Source of the DNA: Bordetella parapertussis | Lineage (GTDB): Bacteria > Pseudomonadota > Gammaproteobacteria > Burkholderiales > Burkholderiaceae_C | Reading direction: 5' to 3' | Assembly: GCA_945878065.1 (NCBI GenBank) | Contig: CAMDXA010000003.1 | Location: forward strand, 1-64,000 | DNA: 64,000 bases | In this document: positions 20,012 to 28,300 of the stretch, one piece after another | Layout: every line of letters begins with the position of its first letter | Position numbering within the stretch: position 1 is the first letter of the stretch | The notes under the pieces: generated by a model | The model's database searches: none | Seen by the model: only the letters and a program-made list of their open reading frames with translations | What the model was told of the DNA's origin: nothing | Made by a program: the position numbers and the translations under genes

Positions 20012-21775
20012 ATGGCCATCGTGCATGAAGACCGACCAATGTCGTCGCAAGAGAAAAAAGTGATTTTGGCATCCTCACTCGGCACCGTGTTTGAGTGGTA
20101 TGACTTTTATCTGTACGGCTCACTCGCAGCCATCATCGCCAAGCAGTTCTTCAGTGGTCTGGACCAAGGTTCTGCCTTCATCTTTGCGTTGCTCGCGTTT
20201 GCGGCGGGTTTTATCGTGCGTCCGTTCGGTGCCATATTCTTTGGCCGCTTGGGCGACATGATCGGTCGCAAATACACCTTCCTGGTGACCATTTTGATCA
20301 TGGGTTTGTCGACCTTTATCGTGGGTATTTTGCCGACCTATGCCAGTATTGGCGTGGCAGCGCCAATCATCTTGATTGCGCTTCGTTTGTTGCAAGGTTT
20401 GGCGATGGGTGGGGAATACGGCGGTGCTGCCACTTATGTGGCCGAACATGCGCCGCATGGCAAGCGTGGTGCTTACACCGCCTGGATTCAAACCACCGCA
20501 ACCCTGGGTTTGTTTTTGTCTTTGCTGGTGATTTTGGGCACCCGCACCGCGTTGGGTGAAGAGGCCTTTGAAGATTGGGGCTGGCGTATTCCTTTCTTGC
20601 TCTCCATCGTTTTGCTTGGCGTGTCTGTCTACATCCGCTTGTCGATGAGCGAGTCTCCTGCTTTCGTGAAAATGAAAGCAGAAGGAAAAACCTCCAAATC
20701 GCCATTGACAGAATCCTTTGGCCAATGGAAAAACCTCAAGATTGTGATCTTGGCCCTGATCGGTTTGACCGCAGGCCAAGCGGTGGTTTGGTACACCGGC
20801 CAGTTCTATGCGCTGTTTTTCTTGACGCAGTCGTTGAAAGTCGATGGCGCGACCGCCAATTTGTTTGTGGCGGCCTCTTTGATCATTGGCACACCCTTCT
20901 TTATCATCTTCGGCTCCCTGTCTGACAAGATCGGTCGCAAGCCCATCATCATGCTGGGTTGTTTGCTGGCCGTGCTGACTTATTTCTTTGTGTTTGAGCA
21001 GTTGACCAAAGCCGCCAACCCGGATTTGCATGCGGCACAACAAGCCAACAAAGTGGTGGTAGTGGCTGACCCGGCAGAGTGTTCATTCCAGTTCAACCCG
21101 ACAGGTACTGTCAAGTTCACATCGTCTTGTGACATTGCCAAGCAAAAACTGGCCGCCAGTTCTGTCAGTTATTCCAACGAAATCGCACCTGCTGGCACAC
21201 CTGCCATCATCAAAGTCGGCGAAACAGTGATATCAACGGTGGTCACCCCAGACGATGTGGCCGCTGCCAAGCAAGTGGCTGAGAAGAAACTTGAAGAACT
21301 CAAAGCCGCGGTTCCGGTCGATGCCAAAGCGGTTAAAAAAGCCGAAGATTCTTTGAAAAGCCTGTCGGATGAAAAGAAAAGCCGCGATGCAGTTATCTCT
21401 GCCAACCTGAGCGCCACGCTCAAAGCTGCTGGATACCCTGCCAAAGCGGATCCAATGAAAATCAACAAAGTGTGGGTGATTTTGATCCTGACTTACCTGG
21501 TGATTTTGGTGACCATGGTGTATGGACCGATTGCAGCCATGTTGGTGGAAATGTTCCCCACCCGCATCCGCTACACCTCTATGTCTTTGCCTTATCACAT
21601 TGGTAACGGCTGGTTCGGCGGTTTGTTGCCAACCACGGCATTTGCCATCGTGGCGCAGACCGGCAATATGTACAGCGGTTTGTGGTACCCCATCATCATT
21701 GCGGGCGCCACCTTCATCATTGGCAGCTTGTTCATCAAGGAAACCAAAGATGTGGATATTTATGCCGACGACTGA
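20012..21775 (+). CDS. MFS transporter, metabolite:H+ symporter type, with large periplasmic insert
   Basis: A 587-residue inner-membrane permease of the MHS group (ProP/KgtP/ShiA relatives). Hallmarks are LGTVFEWYDFYLYG at the N-terminus, the loop-2 motif GRLGDMIGRKYTF, RLLQGLAMGGEYGG and SLSDKIGRKPIIM. Members usually have 430-450 residues. Here about 135 extra residues (roughly 335-475) interrupt the helix pair after FVFEQLTKAA, with two Cys (ECSFQF, SSCDIAK) and a predicted coiled-coil segment rich in Ala, Lys and Glu. The substrate is unknown. AAGGAG sits 6 bases before the ATG, and a strong terminator follows, so it forms its own transcription unit. Confidence 0.88.
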   Translation: MAIVHEDRPMSSQEKKVILASSLGTVFEWYDFYLYGSLAAIIAKQFFSGLDQGSAFIFALLAFAAGFIVRPFGAIFFGRLGDMIGRKYTFLVTILIMGLSTFIVGILPTYASIGVAAPIILIALRLLQGLAMGGEYGGAATYVAEHAPHGKRGAYTAWIQTTATLGLFLSLLVILGTRTALGEEAFEDWGWRIPFLLSIVLLGVSVYIRLSMSESPAFVKMKAEGKTSKSPLTESFGQWKNLKIVILALIGLTAGQAVVWYTGQFYALFFLTQSLKVDGATANLFVAASLIIGTPFFIIFGSLSDKIGRKPIIMLGCLLAVLTYFFVFEQLTKAANPDLHAAQQANKVVVVADPAECSFQFNPTGTVKFTSSCDIAKQKLAASSVSYSNEIAPAGTPAIIKVGETVISTVVTPDDVAAAKQVAEKKLEELKAAVPVDAKAVKKAEDSLKSLSDEKKSRDAVISANLSATLKAAGYPAKADPMKINKVWVILILTYLVILVTMVYGPIAAMLVEMFPTRIRYTSMSLPYHIGNGWFGGLLPTTAFAIVAQTGNMYSGLWYPIIIAGATFIIGSLFIKETKDVDIYADD

Positions 21776-21798
21776 TTCATCTGACCGCTGAATAACCA

Positions 21799-21828
21799 AG
21801 CCCTCCTCCCATGGAGGGCTTTTTTTTT
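21799..21828 (+). terminator. rho-independent terminator after the MFS transporter gene
   Basis: A perfect 8-bp stem (AGCCCTCC with GGAGGGCT, 21799-21806 and 21813-21820) closes a 6-base loop and is followed by eight T residues. It separates the transporter from the liv operon, 31 bases before the livH start. Confidence 0.95.
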
Positions 21829-21859
21829 CTACAATCGCGCACCTTTTGGGAGACTGGCC

Positions 21860-22789
21860 ATCGATATCTTGTTGCAACAAATCATCAATGGGCTGGTGCT
21901 TGGCAGCATGTATGCCTTGCTGGCGCTTGGCTACACCATGGTCTACGGCATCATCAACCTGATCAATTTTGCGCACGGTGAAGTGTTGATGGTGGGTGCG
22001 CTGACCAGCTGGACCGTGGTCGGTGTTTTGCAACAATATGCACCCGGTACGGCGGGTTGGCTCATGCTGCTGATTTCTCTCTTATGCGCTTGCGTGGTGG
22101 CGGCCGGTTTGAATTTCGCGATCGAAAAAATTGCATACAAGCCGCTGCGCAATGCGCCGAAACTCGCGCCATTGATCACGGCAATTGGCGTGTCCATTTT
22201 GTTGCAAACATTGGCCATGGTGATTTGGAAACCCAATTACAAGTCGTTCCCCACCTTGTTGCCCAGCGACCCGATTCCAGTTGCAGGGGCGGTGATCACT
22301 CCTACACAGATTCTGATTTTGGCGGTTACTGCGGTGGCCTTGGCATTGCTGATGTGGTTGGTCAATGGCACCAAGCTGGGGCGGGCCATGCGCGCAACCG
22401 CTGAAAACCCGCGCGTCGCTACCTTGATGGGCGTCAAGCCTGACATGGTGATATCGGCCACATTCATGATTGGCGCGGTACTGGCGGCTTTGGCTGGTGT
22501 CATGTGGGCCTCAAACTACGGTACCGTGCAACACGGCATGGGTTTTTTGCCGGGGCTCAAAGCCTTCACCGCCGCGGTTTTTGGTGGCATTGGCAACCTT
22601 GCAGGCGCGGTGGTCGGTGGCATTTTGTTGGGATTGATCGAAGCCATTGCGTCCGGCTATATCGGCGACCTGACTGGAGGTGTGCTGGGCAGCCATTACG
22701 CCGATATTTTTGCGTTCGTGGTGTTGATTGCCGTGCTGACTTTGCGGCCTTCGGGCTTGTTGGGTGAACGCGTCTCGGACCGGGCATGA
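21860..22789 (+). CDS. livH: branched-chain amino acid ABC transporter permease
   Basis: LivH-type inner-membrane permease with about eight hydrophobic helices, e.g. GSMYALLALGYTMVYGIINL and the loop RAMRATAENPRVATLMGV. I place the start at ATC 21860: the family N-terminus M-D-I-L-L-Q-Q is matched by ATC GAT ATC TTG TTG CAA CAA, and GGGAG (21848-21852) lies 7 bases before the ATC. The nearest standard start, TTG at 21869, is 16 bases from that site and would remove conserved residues. With the ATC start the protein has 309 residues. It is the first gene of livHMGF; no binding-protein gene is in this cluster. Confidence 0.9.
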   Translation: MDILLQQIINGLVLGSMYALLALGYTMVYGIINLINFAHGEVLMVGALTSWTVVGVLQQYAPGTAGWLMLLISLLCACVVAAGLNFAIEKIAYKPLRNAPKLAPLITAIGVSILLQTLAMVIWKPNYKSFPTLLPSDPIPVAGAVITPTQILILAVTAVALALLMWLVNGTKLGRAMRATAENPRVATLMGVKPDMVISATFMIGAVLAALAGVMWASNYGTVQHGMGFLPGLKAFTAAVFGGIGNLAGAVVGGILLGLIEAIASGYIGDLTGGVLGSHYADIFAFVVLIAVLTLRPSGLLGERVSDRA

Positions 22790-22793
22790 AACC

Positions 22794-23891
22794 ATGAAAA
22801 ACCACATCGCCACGCCGTATGCACGTTATGCCGCTTGGGGCGTGCTGTTGTTGGCATTGCCTTTGGTGTTGCAAATATTTGGCAACGGTTGGGTACGTAT
22901 CGCAGACATGGCCTTGCTGTATGTGATGCTGGCTTTGGGTTTGAATATCGTGGTGGGTTATGCGGGTTTGCTTGACTTGGGGTTCGTCGCTTTTTTTGCG
23001 GTGGGTGCCTATATGTTCGGCTTGTTGGCGTCACCGCACCTGGTAGAAAATTTCCCTATGTTTGCCGCCATGTTCCCCCAAGGCATACACACCCCTTTGT
23101 GGGCAGTGATTCCCTTGGGTGCGGCCTTGGCCGGTGTCTTCGGCCTGTTGCTCGGAGCGCCCACCTTGAAATTGCGCGGCGACTACTTGGCCATCGTGAC
23201 CTTGGGTTTTGGTGAAATCATCCGCGTGTTTTTGAACAACCTCGACAGCCCGGTCAACATCACGAATGGCCCCAAGGGCTTGGGACAAATTGACCCGATG
23301 ACCATCATGGACCATCCGCTGTCACGCAAACTCGATCTGGGCTTCATCGAATTGCCCGGCGTCACGCAGTATTACTATTTGTTTTTAGCCGTGGTGTTGG
23401 TCAGTGTCTTGGTGTGTTATCGCTTAGAGCATTCGCGCATTGGCCGTGCTTGGATGGCCATTCGTGAAGATGAAATCGCGGCCAAAGCCATGGGCCTCAA
23501 TACCCGCAACCTCAAGCTCATGGCGTTTGGCATGGGTGCCACATTTGGCGGAGTGGCCGGTGTCTTGTTTTCGTCGTTCCAGGGTTTTGTGTCGCCTGAA
23601 TCCTTCAGCTTGATGGAGTCGGTCATGATCGTCGCCATGGTGGTGCTCGGCGGATTGGGCCATTTGCCGGGCGTGATTTTGGGTGCGGTGTTGCTGTCAG
23701 CTTTGCCGGAAGTATTGCGCTATGTGGCCAGCCCCTTGCAAGAGTTAACCGGTGGCCGACTGGATGCCGCCATACTGCGCCAGCTCTTGATTGCCTTGGC
23801 GATGATTCTCATCATGCTGTGGCGACCGCGCGGTTTGTGGCCGGCACCGGAACACGGCAAAGCGCTGACACCGGAGAAGAAGTCAGCATGA
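22794..23891 (+). CDS. livM: branched-chain amino acid ABC transporter permease
   Basis: Second membrane subunit of the Liv importer, 365 residues from the ATG at 22794. The conserved LGLNIVVGYAGLLDLGFVAF and the cytoplasmic loop RAWMAIREDEIAAKAMGLN, which contacts the ATPases, are present. About ten hydrophobic helices. It starts 4 bases after the livH stop and its own stop overlaps livG (ATGA). Confidence 0.95.
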   Translation: MKNHIATPYARYAAWGVLLLALPLVLQIFGNGWVRIADMALLYVMLALGLNIVVGYAGLLDLGFVAFFAVGAYMFGLLASPHLVENFPMFAAMFPQGIHTPLWAVIPLGAALAGVFGLLLGAPTLKLRGDYLAIVTLGFGEIIRVFLNNLDSPVNITNGPKGLGQIDPMTIMDHPLSRKLDLGFIELPGVTQYYYLFLAVVLVSVLVCYRLEHSRIGRAWMAIREDEIAAKAMGLNTRNLKLMAFGMGATFGGVAGVLFSSFQGFVSPESFSLMESVMIVAMVVLGGLGHLPGVILGAVLLSALPEVLRYVASPLQELTGGRLDAAILRQLLIALAMILIMLWRPRGLWPAPEHGKALTPEKKSA

Positions 23892-24658
23892 ATACACCCG
23901 TTTTGAATGTGCAAGGCATCTCCAAGCGTTTCGGTGGACTGCAAGCCCTGAGCGATGTAGGCATGCGCATTGAACGCGGTCAGGTATACGGTTTGATCGG
24001 CCCCAACGGCGCAGGCAAAACCACATTCTTCAATGTCATCACCGGTTTGTACACACCCGACACTGGCCGTTTCGAGTTGGCTGGCAAACCTTACCAGCCG
24101 ACAGCGGTGCATGAAGTGGCCAAGGCGGGCATTGCTCGCACGTTTCAAAATATCCGCTTGTTTGCTGACATGACAGTTTTGGAAAATGTCATGGTCGGGC
24201 GCCATGTGCGCACCGGCTCAGGCTTGCTGGGCGCGATTTTTCGCAGCAAAGCTTTTGTCGCTGAAGAAGCGGCGATCGAACAGCGTGCACACGAGTTGCT
24301 TGAATACGTGGGCATTGCCGACTTGGCCGATTACAAAGCGCGCACACTCAGTTACGGCGATCAGCGCCGTTTGGAAATTGCGCGTGCATTGGCCACCGAT
24401 CCGCAATTGCTGGCCTTGGACGAACCGGCCGCCGGTATGAACGCTACCGAAAAACGCCAATTGCGCGAATTGATTGACCGGATTCGCAACGATGGGCGCA
24501 CCATTTTGCTGATCGAACACGATGTGAAATTGGTCATGGGTTTGTGCGATGCCGTGACGGTGTTGGACTACGGCAAGCAAATCGCACAGGGCACACCGGC
24601 GCAAGTGCAGGCTGACCCCAAGGTCATCGAGGCCTATCTCGGCACAGGGGGCCACTGA
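23888..24658 (+). CDS. livG: branched-chain amino acid ABC transporter ATP-binding protein
   Basis: ATPase subunit, 256 residues from the ATG at 23888 that overlaps the livM stop; a longer upstream reading frame is not needed. Walker A is GPNGAGKTTF, the LivG-type signature is SYGDQRRLEIARAL in place of LSGGQ, and Walker B is LLALDEPAAGMN. The His switch is in LLIEHDV. It energises transport with LivF. Confidence 0.96.
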   Translation: MNTPVLNVQGISKRFGGLQALSDVGMRIERGQVYGLIGPNGAGKTTFFNVITGLYTPDTGRFELAGKPYQPTAVHEVAKAGIARTFQNIRLFADMTVLENVMVGRHVRTGSGLLGAIFRSKAFVAEEAAIEQRAHELLEYVGIADLADYKARTLSYGDQRRLEIARALATDPQLLALDEPAAGMNATEKRQLRELIDRIRNDGRTILLIEHDVKLVMGLCDAVTVLDYGKQIAQGTPAQVQADPKVIEAYLGTGGH

Positions 24659-24659
24659 C

Positions 24660-25373
24660 ATGGCGGCAATGCTTCAGGTGCACGATTTGCGGGTGGCATA
24701 CGGCGGGATTCAAGCCGTAAAAGGCGTGGACTTTGAGGTCCATGAAGGCGAATTGGTGTCACTCATCGGATCCAACGGCGCCGGCAAAACCACCACCATG
24801 AAAGCCATCACCGGTCTGCTGATGCCATCTGCCGGGCGCATCGAATACCTGGGGCACGATATTCGCGGGCTAGGCCCCTGGGACTTGGTCAAGCAAGGCT
24901 TGGTCATGGTGCCCGAAGGACGCGGCGTGTTCACACGCATGAGCATTGTCGAAAACCTGCAAATGGGTGCGTATTTGCGTTCTGATAAGGCGGGCATACA
25001 GGCTGATATGGACCGTGTGTTTGCCTTGTTTCCCCGCCTCCAAGAACGCCGTGCTCAACTGGCGGGCACCTTGTCTGGCGGTGAGCAACAAATGCTGGCC
25101 ATGGGGCGCGCCTTGCTCAGTCGTCCCAAGTTGTTGCTGTTGGACGAGCCGTCCATGGGCTTGTCGCCGATCATGGTGGACAAAATATTCGAGGTGATTG
25201 CCGAGGTGGCGGCGCTGGGCGTTACCGTTTTGCTGGTCGAACAAAACGCCAGTCGTGCTCTGAAGATGGCGCAGCGCGCCTACGTCATGGAATCCGGCGA
25301 AATCAGCATGCAGGGAGACGCAAAAGCCCTGCTGCATGACCCAAAAGTGCGTGCCGCCTACCTCGGTGAATAA
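24660..25373 (+). CDS. livF: branched-chain amino acid ABC transporter ATP-binding protein
   Basis: Second ATPase subunit, 237 residues. Walker [12 protein letters not shown], signature [16 protein letters not shown] and Walker [14 protein letters not shown] are intact, and the LivF-type [10 protein letters not shown] stretch is present. It starts one base after the livG stop. The tandem uvrA gene begins 7 bases after its stop, so read-through into uvrA is expected. Confidence 0.96.
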   Translation: MAAMLQVHDLRVAYGGIQAVKGVDFEVHEGELVSLIGSNGAGKTTTMKAITGLLMPSAGRIEYLGHDIRGLGPWDLVKQGLVMVPEGRGVFTRMSIVENLQMGAYLRSDKAGIQADMDRVFALFPRLQERRAQLAGTLSGGEQQMLAMGRALLSRPKLLLLDEPSMGLSPIMVDKIFEVIAEVAALGVTVLLVEQNASRALKMAQRAYVMESGEISMQGDAKALLHDPKVRAAYLGE

Positions 25374-25380
25374 TGGCGGG

Positions 25381-28300
25381 ATGAGCCAAGGTTTTATTCG
25401 TATTCGGGGTGCCCGTCAGCACAATCTCAAAAACATAGACATAGACATCCGCACCAACGAGTTGACGGTGTTCACCGGCCCCAGCGGTTCCGGTAAATCC
25501 AGTCTGGTGTTCGACACTTTATACGCCGAAGGACAACGGCGTTACGTGGAAACCTTCAGCGCGTATGCGCGGCAATTTTTAGACCGCATGGACCGACCGG
25601 CGGTGGACAAGGTCGAAGGCGTGCCGCCAGCGATCGCCATTGACCAGACCAACCCGGTGCGCAGTTCGCGTTCCACCGTCGGCACCATGACCGAATTGAA
25701 CGACCATTTGAAGTTGTTGTTCGCACGCGCCGGGCAGTTGTTTGACAAACAAACCGCACAGGCGGTGGCGCATGACAGCGCCGACAGTATTTTCAAAAAA
25801 TTGATGGCGCTGAGTGACGCCGACCCGCGCTGGGTGATCACATTCCCTGTTGAATTGCCCGCCAACACCAGCGCCGAAGAATTGCAAACTTGGCTGAGTG
25901 CCAGTGGTTTCACCCGCATACATGCACAACGTGAAGTCACTTACACCGCTGAAGCCGTGCCGGTCGCAGCGAAAAAATCCGCAGCCGCAAAAAAGACAGC
26001 AGCAGCCAAGAAAAGTGCCAAAGCCAAACCAGAGGCAGACGGTAAACGTCAGGTGCTGGATGTGGTGGCCGATCGTTTCCGTTTGCAAAACGTCGAGCAT
26101 GTACGGGCCATGGAAGCGATTGAGTTGGCCTTGCAGCGCGGCAGCGGTCGCTTAACCGCATACCGCATCACCGCCGATGCAGACGCAGACAGCACGGGCG
26201 AAGCCTTTCGTTTTTCCACTGGCTTGCATTGCCCGGACAGCGATTTGCGTTACAGCGAGCCCGCGCCGTCCATGTTTTCATTCAACTCACCGGCAGGTGC
26301 TTGTCCGGTGTGCAAAGGCTTCGGGCGGGTCATCGGCGTCGACTATGGACTGGTGATTCCGAACGACAAACTCACCTTGCGCATGGGGGCCATCAAGCCC
26401 ATGCAAACACCGGCGTGGCAAGAGTGTCAGGATGATTTGATGCGGCATGCCGAAAGCGCAGGCATTCCGCGCGACACCGCTTGGTACAAATTAACCGCCG
26501 AACAACATGACTGGGTGATCAACGGTTCACCGAATTGGAACGGCAAATGGAACCAGCAGTGGTATGGCGTCAAGCGTTTCTTTGAGTACCTAGAAACCAA
26601 GTCTTACAAAATGCACATCCGTGTGTTGCTCTCCAAATACCGCTCTTACACCTTGTGCGGCGAATGTAACGGTGCGCGTTTGCAAACCGAGAGCCTGTTG
26701 TGGCGCATCGGCAGTTTGGCCGGGGCGGAACTGGCCATGCCGGCGGCGAAACGGTTTTTACCCAGCGGTGTGTCATGGTCACGCAGTCAGTTGGAGGCAC
26801 TGCCAGGCTTGTGTTTGCATGACATGATGCTGCTGCCGCTTGATCGCTTGCGGCGATTTTTCGATCACATGGCCAGCGATGCTTCGCTGACCGCGCACGC
26901 CCAGGCCGAGCAACAAGCGCTGCATTTGTTGTTAGACGAAATCCGCACGCGTTTGAAATATTTGTGTGATGTCGGCATTGGCTATCTGAGCCTGGACCGG
27001 CAAAGCCGCACACTCAGCGGCGGTGAGGTGCAACGCATCAATCTGACAACAGCCTTGGGCACGTCGTTGGTCAACACCTTGTTTGTGCTGGACGAACCCA
27101 GCATCGGTTTGCATCCGCGCGACATGCACAGAATTACCCAAGCCATGTTGCGCTTGCGCGATGCAGGCAATACCTTAGTGGTGGTCGAACACGATCCTGC
27201 GGTCATGTTGGCGGCGGACCGTATCGTGGACATGGGGCCCGGCCCGGGCGAGCGTGGCGGCCAGGTGGTGTTTGATGGCACGCCTTCGCAATTGAAGCAA
27301 GCCGACACGCTCACGGGTGCGTATTTGGGTGCACGCAAACAAGTGGGCGTGGGATTAAAGCGTATGGTGAGCGATGCCACGCCGCGCTTGGTGCTCGAAG
27401 GTGCACGTGAACATAACTTGCAAAACTTGAGTGTGGAATTCCCGTTGCAACGCTGGGTCACAGTCACGGGTGTCAGCGGCTCGGGTAAATCCACACTGAT
27501 ACAAGACATACTTGCGCCTGCACTGTTGCGGCATTTCGGCAAAAGCACCGAAAGTGCGGGTGCACACGACCGCTTGTTGGGCGCAGATCATTTGAGCGAT
27601 GTGGTGTTTGTCGACCAGTCGCCGATTGGCAAAACCGCGCGCTCCAACCCGGCCAGCTATGTCGGTGCTTGGGACGCGGTGCGCGAGATATTCGCCAACA
27701 CGGCGATGTCACGTCAGCGCAGTTACACCGCTTCTAAATTCAGCTTCAACGGTGGCGATGGCCGTTGCCCAACCTGCGGTGGCTCCGGTTTCGAGCATGT
27801 GGAAATGCAGTTTTTGAGCGATGTGTATTTGCGTTGCCCGGATTGCGACGGACAGCGTTACCGCCCGGAAATACTTGAAGTCAAGATCGAGCGAAAAAAG
27901 TCAGCGCATGAGCCCCCGGTGTTTTTGAATGTCGCTGATGTTTTGAATCTGACGGTCAGCGAAGCGGTGCAATTGTTTGCCAATGACCGCGATGTGATCC
28001 GCGCCTTGCAACCGATCGTCGATGTCGGTTTGGAATATGTGCGCTTGGGTCAGCCGGTGCCCACGCTCAGTGGCGGCGAAGCCCAGCGTTTGAAGCTGGC
28101 CGGTTTTCTGGCAGAAGCTGCGAAGACAGCGTCATCAAGCCGTCAACCTGCTGCCCGCAAAGGCGTGTTGTTTTTGTTTGACGAGCCGACCACGGGTTTG
28201 CATTTCGATGACATCGCCAAATTGATGCGTGCATTGCGGCGCTTGCTGGATGCTGGTCATTCGCTGATCGTGATTGAACACAACTTAGATGTGATCCGTG

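Noticed and set aside
21869..21871. TTG as livH start
   Set aside because: The ribosome-binding GGGAG is 16 bases away and conserved N-terminal residues would be lost; ATC at 21860 fits both.
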